A stretch of DNA of 64,000 nt from Omphiscola glabra (GCA_964017045.1 OZ024811.1:16018312-16082311); one strand, 5' to 3'; counted from the stretch's first letter, positions 32,977-49,905 are shown. Made by a program: numbers and translations. The notes: a model not told the origin generated them from the letters alone.

Positions 32977-35290
32977 AAGCTACATTAAATTAAATGAAAC
33001 AAAACAACACATGTAAAACTTTATTAAGTTTTTTTGTTTTTTTTCTTGTAATGTGTGCTTATTTATAACTGTAAATTAACTTACACCAGCATAAAATATT
33101 TTTACTTGCACTGATCCCTGCTGGCTTACAAGTCTTTTCATTGAAACTAAATTCACACATACACTTTTCACTAGAAAGAACATTTATTATACAATATATT
33201 TATAAAATTTAATTTTTTAAAAATATTTGCTAGTTCAAAGTTTTTCTTTACATAAATAATTACATAATAATGGGTAATTTGCTTTCCTTAGAATTTTGTA
33301 ATCTTTTTGAAAAGTTACTATTAAATAAACAAAGCAAAAGATGTTATAAATGAATATTGGTAATGTTTAAAAATTACATAGAAAGACCATATTTCTGAAG
33401 CTTTATTAAACCTAAACAAAATTATTCTCCATACATAAATATGGACCACCCGCTCTCCTACTCAGCACTAATCGTGTCACGCAACCATTAAAAGGAATAT
33501 AGAATATTATATTTATTACAAGTTGAGTGTCTAGTGTGTGTGTACATTTGAATTTGAGGTAAGATAAAATGGATTTGCTTTGGATCAATGAAGTAATTGT
33601 GTGAGATGATGGAAATACAAGAGGTTGAAATGTTGAGTGCTTTTCAGGAATGAGTTACAAAATATGGGTAAACCTGTGTGTGTTGTATGATTATTTTATT
33701 GTGAATGGGTTTTAAAAAAAGGGGGGGGGGTGCAATATTTGTGTTTTTGAGAGGAAGTAACAGATGCACAGTTGTTGTGTAAAGTGTGTGATTTGTCAAC
33801 AAAACAATATCATGGTGAGTGCGAGGGAGGTATATACTATAGCTTTTTTTTAAAAAATGTCGTTTAATATTAGTTTAGATTACCTATAGTTAGTACAATG
33901 CTACATGGCCTACTATTCAAGTAATGTTATAAATAGCATTATGGCCCAGGTTTTCTCATGCGTTTTGACCAGTTACCTTCAAGTAATTTTATCCACGGGG
34001 GGGGGGGGCCGAGTGATGTTACCATTTCAGCTTTCGGGGAGGGGGGCTGCAGGGGCATCTATCAGCACTGAAATTTGGCATTTTGACACCCAGGGAGCCC
34101 CCCGCTATAACATAACCATAAATTCATTTTGGTACTGGGGCCTATGAGGGTATGCTTTTAGCCCTAGCTTAGTTTCGCCCCTATATTCTGTATAGTGCAT
34201 CTACGTATACCCAGCTAAAAGAAAATCATAATTTTGTCCATACAGAAAAATCATTGCTTACATCCAGAGCTTTTCTTTTAGATTTAAATGTTGCGGTACT
34301 GTCACTTTAATTTGGGAGGGAGAAGAGATCGGTGGCGCCAAAAGAAACTGTTGGTAAGGTTTGGGGAGGGGTCTTAGTAAGCCACTCCCCCAAAAAGTTT
34401 TGAGAAATTCAAAAGTTTGAGCCATAGATGAATTTCGTTTTTCGTCATCCTACACTTAACTGGCTAGCAACAGAAAATATGTTATTTGATAATTTGGTTT
34501 CCTTGACCATGCATGGGTTGAAAAATTCCTTTTATTTTTAGTTGTATCGTATCGAAATAGTAATGCTGTTTCATAAATTTAATTTGAAACTATTTATTTG
34601 TTTAAACTACTAAATCGATAAAGTGAGAGAACACTGAAGCAAAATAAAACACAATGTGAACAACGAAGTGGTAACGTTTGAATCAAAATGAGATTTGTTG
34701 TAACTTTATTTCCTTGGTCAGGAATTTTAGTTTTTTAGCAATGGAATACCGTGTGGTCCTGCATACCCAGTGGTCCCTCACATCGAGTGGCCCCGCACAC
34801 CGAGTGGTCCCTCACATCGAGCGGTTCTGCATACCCAGTTGTCCCACCCTCTGAGTAACTTTAGCTTCGTTGTGAGTGCTAGCGCTTCATATAATAATTT
34901 TCACAACTGTTAATTTTTCAAATTTTCATTCCCAGGTGCATGGACAAGACTATCATGACGTTATAACTGATAAAAAGAAACCCAATTTTCTTCTTCTAAA
35001 CCCTTAAATAACATAAGGTTACAAAATGGGGACACATTTCAATTAGTAATTAATCAAGGTGTATTTTTATAACCGTCTCTTACCCCATCTTGACATAACT
35101 GATGGCTCACTTAACAGTCTGCGAATTAAGGTCAGGTCTTTCATTTAATTTCACCTATTCAAACCAGGGGGGTCATTGCCTTTATTTCACCCGGTCTGTG
35201 AGATGGGTATATCTATCTATCTATCTATCTATATATATATATATCTATCTATCTATCTATATATCTATTGTTACAGGTGTCTTGTTTACT
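32977..35290. other. Non-coding stretch
   Basis: AT-rich with poly-G runs at 33721-33730 and 34000-34009. A ~31-bp repeat (GTGGTCCCTCACATCGAG) recurs three times at 34752-34846. (ATCT)n at 35210-35266. No exon seen. Confidence 0.45.
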
Positions 35291-35695
35291 TTCATTCATC
35301 GTTTCTCGTGAATGAACTTAACCTGACCCCAAGTTCGGCAACGCTATAGAGACCATATCACCAATGAACAAATGAAAGAAAGGATTCGTCAAGCAATTTG
35401 GGCAGTACGATGACCTCCTGTTTTCTGTAAAAAAAAAGAGTAAAATAGATTGGTACGGCCACGTGATCAGAAAACAAGGGCTCGCCAAAGAAATTATGCA
35501 GGGCACAACTAGAGGAGGAAGAAGAAGAGGAAGACGGTGAAAAAGATGGGAAGATAACATCAAAGAGCGGAAGGGATTAAAACTAGGCGATGCTATGCGT
35601 GGGGCAGAAGACTGATAGGGATGGAGAAGTATAGTTTTCATGTCATCTGTGGCGCCCCAACGGTCCAAGGACTAAGGGACATGATGATGATGATT
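35291..35695 (+). mobile_element. LINE 3' end, reverse transcriptase C-terminal remnant
   Basis: Decayed frames encode MKERIRQAIWAVR, KIDWYGHVIRKQGLAKEIMQ, GTTRGGRRRGR, KRWEDNIKE and LKLGDAMRGAED, interrupted by stops. This is a typical non-LTR ORF2 C-terminus. The copy ends in a GATGATGATGAT tail at about 35681-35693, giving plus-strand orientation. Confidence 0.8.
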
Positions 35696-35749
35696 TGAAA
35701 ATAGTCTCCCATGACCTCGATTACAAATAAATACAATCTATAGCCTGTT

Positions 35750-36125
35750 TTATTAGAATCCTTTAGAACATACTAGATTGGTCGAGACGCTTATATAATG
35801 TGTAAGCCCTTTCTATAAATATCAGTAAGACTATAAATAAGCGGAGGAGAGATATTTTTGCGATCCCTATTACGATAGAGATTTGCTATGCGAGACAGAG
35901 ATTTGTTTACTAATATTTTGATGTGTGTGTGTATGTTCCTATTTGAACATTGTACCTTTTACAACATTGTTTCTTCTTCGACATTGTACCGGTACAAGCC
36001 ATCATTATACTGTAAGTCATTAGCTTTAATTTCATTTAGATTTTGTAATTTATTATTAACTTAATAAAATTATTAATTGTAATTAGTCTTAGTTTGGGTA
36101 TCGTTTCTTTATTATTGTATATAAT
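35750..36125 (+). mobile_element. Dispersed ~400-bp repeat, possible LTR, copy 2
   Basis: Opposite orientation to 20861-21300. Shared blocks include GTGTAAGCCC, CGAGACAGAGATTTG, CGACATTGTACCGGTACAAG, CATTATACTGTAAGT and AATTTATTATTAACTTAATA. Confidence 0.55.
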
Positions 36126-36235
36126 TTATGGCATCGTCTTTTGTTGTGTACTGTTTTTCAACGAGCGCATATACTGAAACAAGAGATTAAATTCTCTATA
36201 TTGATAACAGTACGTAACAGTAGTAACACTATCTT

Positions 36236-36420
36236 TTTACCAATCTATCTATCTATCCTCTATCATCTATATATCTGTCTATCCATCTATCTATCTATAT
36301 ATGTATCTATCAACATATCTATATAAGTATCTATCTATCTATATTTCTATCTATTTAAACTATCTATATATCTATATTTCTAAAGACTTATTTCTATCTA
36401 TCTTTCTATCCATCATCTAT
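36236..36420 (+). repeat. Degenerate (ATCT)n microsatellite
   Basis: CTATCTATCTAT text with interruptions, continuing as CCGTCTCTCCGTC repeats to about 36605. The 107-residue open frame at 36444 lies in this low-complexity tract. Confidence 0.9.
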
Positions 36421-36605
36421 CTAACGTTCAGTTCATTCATCCATTGATCGATTTATTTATCTATACATTTTCTTTCTTCGTCTGTCTCTCCGACTTTCTC
36501 TCCACCCCTCTAACCACCTGTATCTCCGTCCGTCTCTCCGTCTTTCTCTCCATCTGTCTCTCCGTCCGTCACTCCGCCTGTCTCTGCGTCTGTTTCTCCG
36601 TCGGT

Positions 36606-40482
<3,877 letters not shown>

Positions 40483-40489
40483 TGTATAT

Positions 40490-40830
40490 ATAATGCTTAT
40501 TATTATAACATTAATGCTATCATTTTATATCCTTATTATCATTATTATTATCATTAATATCATTACTATTGTTATCATAAATATCATTTTGTCATTAATA
40601 TCATTGATACTATTATCATTATTATTATCATCAATATCATTAATATCGTTATTATCATTAATGTCATAATTATCATTAATATCAGTATTATCATTAATTT
40701 CATTAGTATCATTAATATCATTTGTATAATTAGTATCATTAATATCAATATTATAATTATTATCATTGTTATCGTTAGAGTCATTGATAGCATTCTTATC
40801 ATTAATATCATTATTGTCATTATTATGGAG
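40490..40830 (+). repeat. Degenerate (ATT/ATC)n trinucleotide tract
   Basis: Runs of ATTATTATCATTAATATC for ~340 bp. It produces a spurious minus-strand Ile/Met-rich 125-residue frame. Together with the GATA tract it makes about 640 bp of simple sequence. Confidence 0.9.
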
Positions 40831-42201
40831 ACTGTATGTTGGATGGCGGTGATTGAGAGGCAGATGTAGTCACAGAACATGACATTAACTTTTAACTCCG
40901 TTTCACAAACATTTCTACTTAAGTGTAAAGGGAGATAACTTTTTTTCAATGAGCAGCCCATGACGTCATCTGTAATTAACCGCCACTGAACTTGTCATTT
41001 GAGGTCACTGCAAGCAATCGCACAGACTTGTGTGTGTATGAGGGGTGGGGAGGGGGGGGGGAATTCCTCTTGTCCCCCCATCTTCTTACCAGCATCCCTC
41101 CCACCGTCCAACTCTATCATCTTCCTGGTTCGTTGATCAGTCGTGTGTGCATATGTTTGTATGTGTGTGTATTTTTGTGTGTGTGCGAATGTACCATAGG
41201 TTCGTTAACTCGGCTGATCGTTCTTGACTGCAGGGTGTTGCCTCCCTTGCCCAGAGACTTTTCACTAACGAGTGTGTTTTGTGTGGATGGGGGTCTTTCT
41301 TACTGTACCGGAATTACTGCAAAAAGTGTTTTGTGGATGTGTGTCTTGGACGCCTTACCGGATTATTGCAGTAAGTGTTTAATATAAAAAATTTTAACCG
41401 CTGCTAAATCTGCAGTGGTATATCAAAATGTTTACAAATAATAAAAGGCTCTTGGTATTTATTTATGTATGGCTGTAATGCTGTGTTCAATAGTCTCACC
41501 AAAAAAAAAAAAGTCCCTAGACGTTACAAATTTTGAAATTCTCATAAAGTGCGTTACGTGAATGCATGTTTCGTAAAGTAACTTTAGTAGATGCACAAGT
41601 TCACGCATTGCCGCCGCCATTGTTGAGCGGATCATTTCGTGTACATAATAATTCTTTAATATATACATTTATGAAATCATGAGGTGCTTAACTATTTGTA
41701 ATATTCAATCACTATTCACTTGATGTATTCACTTATTGCATTGGCTAGTTAGCTTGGGGAGTTGGGGGGGGGGGGGAGAGCTGCATTGTTTCCAATCCTT
41801 TTTTGTCTGAGTAATTTTTATATGGAAAAAAATCACTACAACACACGGCGTGTCCACAATATTCATAAATATATAATACAATTACTAGAAATACCCGTGG
41901 AAGACCACAGAACAACAAAGCGCCCCCCCCCCTAAAACCCCCAGTAATTTTTGGACATGGTTATTATTAGGTGAATAAAACCTTGAATTAACCAGTAGGT
42001 TTGATAGGCTACTGGGTTGGCGATAAGAAGCTTGATTATATAAACACGATACAAAATAACAAACACTTAATTTATTTGCTACTTTTTTCTTAACACAAAC
42101 TCATGAGGTTTAAATTTGTATTTAAAAAATCAACACACCTATTGACGATATTGTTTATCAATTCATTGTTTTTTCACCATTTCTAAAATGACTATCTAAT
42201 A
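40831..42201. other. Non-coding stretch
   Basis: No supported gene. It contains poly-G runs (41052-41060 and 41766-41775) and the second copy of the 13540 repeat at 41530-41640. Confidence 0.4.
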
Positions 42202-42396
42202 CAGCGGTTCTCGACCTGTGGGTCGCGACCCCTTTTGGGGTCGAACGACCCCTTTTGAATGGATCGCCCTAAGACGATCGGAAAGCACATATTACAGTTA
42301 TGAAGAAGCAACGAAAATAGTTTAAGGGTTGGTGGTCGCCACAACATGAGGAACTGTGTTAAAGGGTCGCGGCATTAGGAAGGATGAGAACCACTG
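42202..42396 (+). mobile_element. SPIN-like hAT miniature element, copy 4
   Basis: CAGCGGTTCTCGACCTGTGG to GGATGAGAACCACTG. Flanks ATCTAATA and ATCTAAAA agree at seven of eight positions, consistent with hAT target duplication. Confidence 0.88.
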
Positions 42397-42570
42397 ATCT
42401 AAAAGAACCGATTTACAAACGCGTATCATTGAAGAACCTGCGCTCTTCACCACAGTCCCTACTGAGAGTTCCCAGTGTGGATGGACACAGAAAGAGGTCG
42501 TACGGAGTGCACCCTTTTGAAGCTATGAAAAATTATGGAACAGTTTGTGAGGGAGGGATATTAGAATGAT
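42397..42570 (+). mobile_element. Decayed LINE reverse transcriptase end
   Basis: An open 61-codon frame includes SLLRVPSVDGHRKRSYG and PFEAMKNYGT, resembling the C-terminal LxVP..R..YG.RAF..APKLWN block of CR1-like LINE ORF2 with substitutions. Too short to be a gene. Confidence 0.45.
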
Positions 42571-43424
42571 AAAAAATCATTTAACAGCCATTTATTATTA
42601 TTATTAGCGAGATCTTGGCATGCGTTGCAGCGCCACTCCAAGAAAAATGTGTTTGTGTTTTAACGTTTTTGAAGTATTTTTAAGTATTTTCTGGTGCGTA
42701 CACAAATAATTAAAAGAGTTTTCGACGCGTGAGCAGACAAAATAAGCTGTCCACGTGAGAAGCATGGATTTTCAAAATTTAGTCCACAATCTTGTAGCGA
42801 TTGATCCACCCATGTAGCTATGTTTGAATTTATATTTATATAGCTCACATAATAAAAAAAAAATTTAATTAGATTTCGGCCCCAAACGCAAAATTGTTAA
42901 AATGGTTGTACTAATTCAGAAACCTACTTATAAGGTAACAAACAATCTGAAATGTCACTATTTGTATTAGATTAAATTCCAACCAACCGTGCAATAGCAC
43001 TTTTTGAAATTATATTTATATAGCTCACATAAGACACAAATAATTTAGGGTCCCCGGCACTTAAAAGGAATATTTCAAAATGAATAAAATAATTCAAAAA
43101 CATTTGCGGGCGTGTGCACAACTTATGAAAGTTTTATCGCAATCGGATGAATGGTATAGGAACGCATACGGAAATTATATTTGGTGTATGAGAGGAAAAA
43201 AACAATTTGGGCCCAGGTCCCAAAACGGTATATTGTAATTATTTTTAATAATTCACGAAAATTTGCAGGCGTGTGTACAACAACCCACACTAATTTTATC
43301 GCAATCTAATGAGTGGAATATGATCGCACACGGGACATACATACATACATTAAGTTTTTATATGTATAGATATAGTAAACCGAATAAAGGGATAACTTTT
43401 CCGCAACTGTCCAAGGAAGCGTTC
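42571..43424 (+). mobile_element. Tandem RTE-like retroelement tails
   Basis: The phrase TATATTTATATAGCTCACAT recurs near 42830 and 43011. GGCGTGTG-ACAAC followed by TTTTATCGCAATC and GATCGCACACGG-type text recurs near 43110 and 43270, ending in ACATACATACATACATT. Tails of this form are common in RTE-type LINEs and derived SINEs. Confidence 0.5.
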
Positions 43425-43605
43425 TATCTATCTAGATATCTATCTATCTGTCTGAATTTATGTCTGTCTATCCAACCATCCATCCATCTATCTATCTATC
43501 TATCTACCTATCTATCTATCTATCTATCAGCTATCTATCTGTCTATTTGTCTGTCTGAATTTATGTATGTCTGTCTGTCTTTCTGTCTATCTCTTTATCT
43601 ACTAA
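43425..43605 (+). repeat. (CTAT)n/(CTGT)n microsatellite
   Basis: CTATCTATCTAT units with CTGTCTGTCTG interruptions. The 118-residue frame ending here is not supported. Confidence 0.92.
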
Positions 43606-45300
43606 AATCTCTATTTTGAAAATTTAATTTTTTACTTGTGTAAAATGATTGGGTTTTGATATTCATGGGTATAAATATGTAAATGTATTAACGTTTTGTT
43701 AACGTCATTGATTTTCTTAATTGGTAAACATAATTATGTTATATGAAAAATGAGAAGATAGCATCTATTTTTCACAACAGTAATGTCATTGGATTGAAAG
43801 ATGTTGTTATTAAAGTAAAAATGTAAAAACTCAATAACCTACCCCCGATATATATGTCCCTTAGAAGATTATTTATTTATCAAATTCATTCTGAAGCTAA
43901 TCTTGTGCTGCATTGGGCAAAATGAATGTACCGTATAACTCCCCCCCCCCACCCCCCACCCCCCAAAAAAAAAGAGTTTTTAAAAAATTAATAAAATCAC
44001 CCACTGGATTGTAGTCCCTTTACTCACACAAAAAGTTTTTTTTTTTACTTATAATATGATTTGTTCTTATTTAGATGAGTGATAAGTGCATTAAAAATGC
44101 TATTTTGCTACGTAGTTTTGCTGCAGCAATTGATTTAAACGGCATTTTCTTATTAAAATTAGTTTTAAAGGTAGAGTTATACTACTTTATAAATTTCATA
44201 AAAGTGTATTTTTGGAATGAATAAAAAGTAAAAACTTATTAAATATTAAAAATCTAAAGCTAAATTTGTATTTAATTTTAGCAATTTAAAAAGCAATCAA
44301 TTCTATTTATTACTTTTACTTTTAAGAAGGGGAACATTCAGTATCAGTTTTGTCACGCTTTTTTATTAATTCAGAAAAATTTTAGCTTTGGCTAAATAGG
44401 AAATTCGCACCATGACGTTATTTGCATGATTATTTAGAACAAATTAATTATAATTTTATTTCGCGATATTAACAACGCACTAAAGAACGCACTAATAACA
44501 ACTGATGTCTTGGTTTTCCCGATAAATGTGATTACTTTGTAATTCTATTATCATAATTTTTTTTTTTATCTCCTTTTCATAACTTGCTTACGATTGTTCA
44601 TTAGTTGTTACTTTAAATGCATTTATAATTTATAATAATAATACTTAAATTTTTACTAAATTAAAAGCGGATATATAATATTTTTTGCGCATTTAAATTT
44701 ATTCGATTTCCGTAAAATAATAGACAATAACTATGATTGTTTTTAAGAATCCGAACGTATATTTTCGGTTTTTCTGCGTTACAGTCAGCATAGCTCATTC
44801 TTATATATATTATTTTTATTATAACAAGTTTTTTATAGCGTAGTACACCCCAAATTAGGGCGGGGCTCACCACGCTGTACATACAATTCAACAAACATAA
44901 TCATGAACTTACAAATTAAATTTAATTAAAAATAAAATTTTAAGACATGTTTCTTTAAAATTGATTTTATGACACCAGAGCGCTTTGAGCACGCTAAAAT
45001 AGCATGGGCACAAGCCTCATACAAGTAATCAATCATCATCATCACTTATTTTTAAAAATTATATATTTATACATGTTTAAAAAATCTACATCTTCTTGAT
45101 GAAGAAATTCTCACGCTCATCAGCATGCGTGTCTTTTGTTTTGTTTTTTAACATAGTCGGTGTTACTAATGATCGCCCTTCATTAGGATTGTGTGACGAG
45201 GGAGGATTATCTTCTCCTGTTGGCTGAGCTTTGGGATTTGAAAGTTTTATGGCCCACAGGAGAATTGCCTTTTTCGTCATGGAAATTTCATTAGATCACA
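43606..45300. other. AT-rich non-coding stretch with retroelement tails
   Basis: Poly-C run at 43941-43966. Retroelement tails at 44836-44945 (minus; CTCACCACGCTGTACATACA) and 44970-45050 (plus; GACACCAGAGCGCTTTGAGC with ATC tail). No exon. Confidence 0.45.
44836..44945 (-). mobile_element. ACGCTGTACATACA retroelement tail
   Basis: Shares GGGCTCACCACGCTGTACAT and CAAACATAATCATGAACTTA with 63389-63500 and, inverted, with 46078-46205. Copies end in (AAT)n on the element strand where intact. Confidence 0.65.
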
Positions 45301-45588
45301 TGCGGTCGTGGGAGGATCTGTCGTGGCAGGATCTGTCGTGGCAGGATCTGTCGTGGCAGGATCTGTCATGGGAGGATCTGTCGTGGGAGGATCTGTCGTG
45401 GAAGATATGTCATGGGGGGGATCTGTCGTGGGAGGATCTGTCGTGGGAGGATCTGTCATGGGAGGATCTGTCATGGGCGGATCTGTCATGGGAGGATCTG
45501 TCATGGGAGGATCTGTCATGGGCGGATCTGTCATGGGAGGATCTGTCATGGGAGGATCTGTCGTGGGAGGATCCGTCGTGGGACGACA
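45301..45588 (+). repeat. 15-bp minisatellite, ~19 copies
   Basis: Unit GGGAGGATCTGTCGT with G/A changes. Open on both strands in several frames, giving spurious WEDLS, GGSVM and MTDPP peptide repeats. Confidence 0.95.
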
Positions 45589-47785
45589 TGAATTTGACGA
45601 CTCCCAATTTTGAAGTTGATTGAAATTTCAATTGTCCCAAAATATATCTTTTATACTGATTGTTTTTTTTTAAATGTATGTTTTCTTTTAATCATTTATA
45701 TTTATTTCGCTTTCAATCGTGTTTCTTTTTCTGTATGTGTTTGTGGCAAAATCTACGTAAGGCAAATCGACCCTCTTTCCAACATCGTATCGAGCTGAAT
45801 CTTGGCACATAGCCTCGTTGTCGATGACAAGACTATTTCTTTCAACTTTTCAGCACATACCCCCAAACCCGCAAAAAAAAAAAAGTGTCATTCCTGATTT
45901 TCAAGGAGAAGATGAAGGAAATGTGATTGCAATGAATTTCTTACGAACGGTAGCCATCGGCTAAGTCGCACAATCAAATGCTGAGTGCCGTCCATGGCTT
46001 CACATGTAAACTGTTATGGAATGGTTGATCGAATACACATTTGTTTTTTTTTTTGTTGTTGTTTTTTTTAATTTTTTTTTATTAATGTAAGTTAAATTTG
46101 AAGTTCATGATTATTGTTGTTAAATTGTATGTACAGCGTGGTGAGCCCAGCCAGCCTAGGGCTGGATTACCACGCTATAGAAAACTACCAATAATAATAA
46201 TAATGATAATTATAATAATAATAATATAAAGGATTGGTACGAATCCAATTGTTTATAAAAGTTGTTGAATTATAAGCTGACTTTTCTCACGTTTCTTGTA
46301 TCAAAAAAAAAAGTCTCAGTTACCTTAACATGTTTTGGTGACCTGCGAATTGTGACATGTTTATGAGAAGAAAATATATCTGTAACTCGAATGCTTCAAG
46401 GGTTAACCAGTGCTTTAAACCGATGTATATTTAAGGTCAATCGAGGTTCCATTAGAGCAGAAAGGGCAACACTGCGATGTTAAATGAACACACACACACA
46501 CACGTGGACGGTGGAAGAAACAAAATTAAAGTTGTACCATTGTTTAACTTACTCGACTACCTGTTCGGCGCGTATATTTATTCAGCGTAGTCGGTTACCT
46601 GTTGTGGGCAGTTGTTCCGGTATCGCTTTGGTTTCATTTTACATTTAAACGCTGGGTGAATACTTGTGCGAGAAGAGCAATGGGGATCGGAGTGTCTAGT
46701 AAAGCAATGTCGTGTGGGGGTCTTATGACGCAATGTGGCTTTGAGTCTTATGACGCAATAGGGATGAGGGAGTTTCTGAAGCTAGGAGAATCAGAGATCG
46801 GGTGGGCAAAGAGGAGATATGTGGTCTGGCCAGCGTTTACGGGGTCAGGGGTCTGGCAAAGAAGAAATACCATGCGGGGTCTGGCGGAGCAAATGGGATC
46901 TGGGGGTCTCGTGACGAGATGCAAAGGGGATCGAGGGGCTAGTGACGCCAAATGAGACTGGCGTCATACGGAGCAAAAAGGAGTCCTGGGTCATATGGAG
47001 AAATGGGATATCTATGAGGGGGGGAGGGGGTCTTGCCGCCTCTTCCGCCCGCGAAGACACAATCCCTAGTGGTGAACCCTGTATTCGTTAAGCTGTTGCT
47101 GACATGCATGTCGAGCATTGTTCCTTACGTCACTGAAGACGTCATGGTTAGAATTAAAGTTCAACGCCTTACGCTACCAAAACCTATCTCAAACGAAATC
47201 CTTCAACAAACTCTGTTTACTTCCAACCAACAGTTTGTAACAGCAAACATGTGACAACAATCCTCTGACAATTCACCTAAATCCGACTATATTATACAAT
47301 CAAATATGTTCTCAAATTTGTTTAAAACATTTTCATTAACCTAAAGCGTTGCACTAATGATACCTGCCCCGCCCACTGGCTTTCCTGTGTCCTCGCTAAC
47401 TCTTAACTACTAACTGAGCACGCAGCCCTCGCTGGCAGTTCGACACATTGCCCCGGGCAAAACGGCTATGACTCGTGATGATGACCGAAGATTTTTTGGA
47501 GTTTTTTTTTTTTTAATTATATATATATATATTTGGATTGTCGATCATGGCCCAAACATACCGAAAACATTTGAACTAGTTTATAGAAACACGCAAAAAT
47601 CGATGAAGATAGTCGCGTGTTTCCAGAGGTTAAGAGCTGTGGTGTGGTAAAAAAAAATTAATTAAATTAAACTTAGATCTAAAAAAAAAAATCGATTATA
47701 CTTTTTGTTTAATTTTAAAAGCCGAAAAGCGGACGATTGATTAAGTCTTTAAGATGTCGTTGCTAAACTTTGTATAAAAAAATTA
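45589..47785. other. Non-coding stretch with degenerate repeats
   Basis: Retroelement tail at 46078-46205. 46670-46990 holds degenerate units with GGGTCTGG and TGACG(C/A)AA text that create overlapping open frames (117 residues plus, 67-71 minus). No supported exon. Confidence 0.4.
46078..46205 (+). mobile_element. ACGCTGTACATACA retroelement tail, plus copy
   Basis: TTCATGATTATTGTTG, then TGTATGTACAGCGTGGTGAG and CACGCTATAGAAAACTACCA, ending in (AAT)n at 46191-46205. Confidence 0.65.
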
Positions 47786-47985
47786 ATATTTATTATAAAA
47801 AGTGAATTATTAAATATGAAAAAGTGAATTATTAAATATAAAAAATTGAACTATTAACTCTAAAAAGTGAATTATTAACAATAAAATAAAAAATGAATTA
47901 TTAACTATAAAAAGTGAATAATTAAATATAAAAATGTGAATTATTAATTATAAAAAGTAAATTATTAAATATAAATAGCGAATTT
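47786..47985 (+). repeat. ~20-bp AT-rich tandem repeat
   Basis: About nine units of AAAAAGTGAATTATTAAATA with drift. Confidence 0.88.
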
Positions 47986-48179
47986 TGAATAAAGATTTTA
48001 TGCCCACCGGACAGAAATTAAATATCATTAAAATTGATTTTAGAAATTATTTCTAAGCCTCGGGACATTAGTCAACAATACATTTATAAATCAGTTTACC
48101 TCACAATATTTAATGACCAATTATGGTATTAAATATTTACTCTACCGGACTGTTAACGTGTATGGGGCTAATGGTACAA

Positions 48180-48668
48180 TCAGATGTACCCAAGACACAG
48201 AAGTACCCAACACACAGAAGTACCAAACACACAGAAGTACCCAACACACAGAAGTACCAAACACACAGAAGTAACAAACACACAGAAGTAACTAACACAT
48301 AGAAGTAACAAACACACAGAAGTACCCAACACACAGAAGTACCCAACACACAGAAGTACCTAACACACAGAAGTAACAAACACATAGAAGTACCAAACAC
48401 ACAGAAGTACCCAACACACAGAAGTAACTAACACACAGAAGTAACAAACACACAGAAGTACCCAACACACAGAAGTACCAAACACACAGAAGTACCCAAC
48501 ACACAGAAGTACCCAGCACACAGAAGTACCCAACACACAGAAGTACACAACACACAGAAGTACCAAACACACAGAAGTACCAAACACAGAGAAGTGCCCA
48601 ACACACATAAGTACCCAACACTCAGGCGTTCTCAAAAATACAAAAGTACCCAACACACAGAAGTACCA
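48180..48668 (+). repeat. 17-bp minisatellite, ~28 copies
   Basis: Unit CAGAAGTACCCAACACA. A 17-bp unit walks through frames, so its minus-strand frames (87-109 residues) read Cys/Leu/Val-rich peptides that could be mistaken for membrane proteins. Confidence 0.95.
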
Positions 48669-48799
48669 TTAAAATATTCCAAAACAAGGTGTCTATATTT
48701 TTGTAATAGAAATTATAATAAGAAACTTTACGATAAGATGTAAATTGATCTAAAATTGTCACCATCAACTTATTCCCGAGGCATATTTATTCACCAACC

Positions 48800-48945
48800 G
48801 CCAGAGGTGTATCTATCCACCTACCCCGAGAGGTGTATCTATCCACCTACCCCCAGAGGTGTATCTATCCACCTACCCCCAGAGGTGTATCTATCCACCT
48901 AACCTCAGAGCTGTATTTATCAACCTACCCTTTGAGGCGTACCGA
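48800..48945 (+). repeat. 27-bp tandem repeat, ~5 copies
   Basis: Unit AGAGGTGTATCTATCCACCT plus ACCCCC. Confidence 0.9.
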
Positions 48946-49539
48946 TATCTACGTTGACACCAGACTTAACAAGGAAAATGATAGACCGAGAGACCGAGCA
49001 GAGCCAGCCCCCGTCCAAGCATCAAACAACCTTCAGTGATTCCACAACAGGTGATATACTATCTGGAATGACCATAGGCGCTATATTTTTTGTATAGATG
49101 CGTCATTGCCCCATCCATCCCCCACCCCTTTTTCCAGAGGCCACCCTTCATAACCTCCTCTCATTAGATGTAGATAATATAGAATTATAAACTTGTAAAA
49201 GTAATTAACAGAACAACTTGCGTTTCATTTCTGTTTCGTTTCTTGGGGTTTTCTAGTGTGCTTTTTTTTTATATTTGAAACAGTCACGTGCCTTGGGGCC
49301 TTTGAGTTGTGTGCAATCATAAGATGTACATTTTTGTACGCTTAAATTGTCATGCTTTCTGGTGTATTTGGGGGTGGGGGACATGGCTACAGGCCTGGGA
49401 GCAGCGATAAAACCCCGTCATGGTTTGGGGTTGACATGGGGGGGGGGAGGGGGGTCAACTGGTGTTTCAGTTCGTACGTTAACTGGTATACCTAAATTTA
49501 AAAAAATATTTTGTGTGGTTTCTAATAGGATTGCGATGA

Positions 49540-49905
49540 TTATATTGGGAAATGTCTCAGAAGTAAGTAGATTATGGTTCGACTGTGATGATTATAATGG
49601 AAATGTCTCAGAAGTAAGTAAATGTTTATTGGACTGCGATGATTATAACGGGATATGTCTCAGAAGCAAGTAGATATGGATTGGACCGCGATGATTATAA
49701 CGGGATATGTCTCAGAAGCAAGTAGATGAGGATTGGACTGCGATGATTATAACGGGATATATCTCAGAAGTAAGTAGATGAGGATTGGACTGCGATGATT
49801 ATAACGGGATATATCTCAGAAGTAAGTAGATGAGGATTGGACTGCGATGATGATAACGGGATATATCTCAGAATTAAGTAGATGAGGATTGGACTGCCAT
49901 TGGGC
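49540..49905 (+). repeat. ~52-bp minisatellite carrying a GTAAGT donor motif
   Basis: About seven units of GATGATTATAACGGGATATG-TCTCAGAAGTAAGTAGATG-AGGATTGGACTGC type. Four to five units contain AGAA/GTAAGT, a good 5' splice site core; others read GCAAGT or TTAAGT. No coding exon is recognisable here. Confidence 0.9.

Noticed and set aside
32545..33016. Open frames of 143 and 155 residues on opposite strands
   Set aside because: Both are read from a 33-bp array whose length is a multiple of three; no start context, codon texture or splice signals support a protein.
45231..45640. WEDLS- and MTDPP-repeat peptides
   Set aside because: Artefacts of the 15-bp array, open on both strands at once.
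46602..47060. 117-residue plus frame and overlapping minus frames
   Set aside because: The sequence is a degenerate GC-rich tandem repeat (GGGTCTGG and TGACGNAA units); no splice sites or domain text.
48137..48656. Minus-strand frames rich in Cys/Leu/Val resembling membrane proteins
   Set aside because: Produced by the 17-bp array in successive frames; several overlap with each other.
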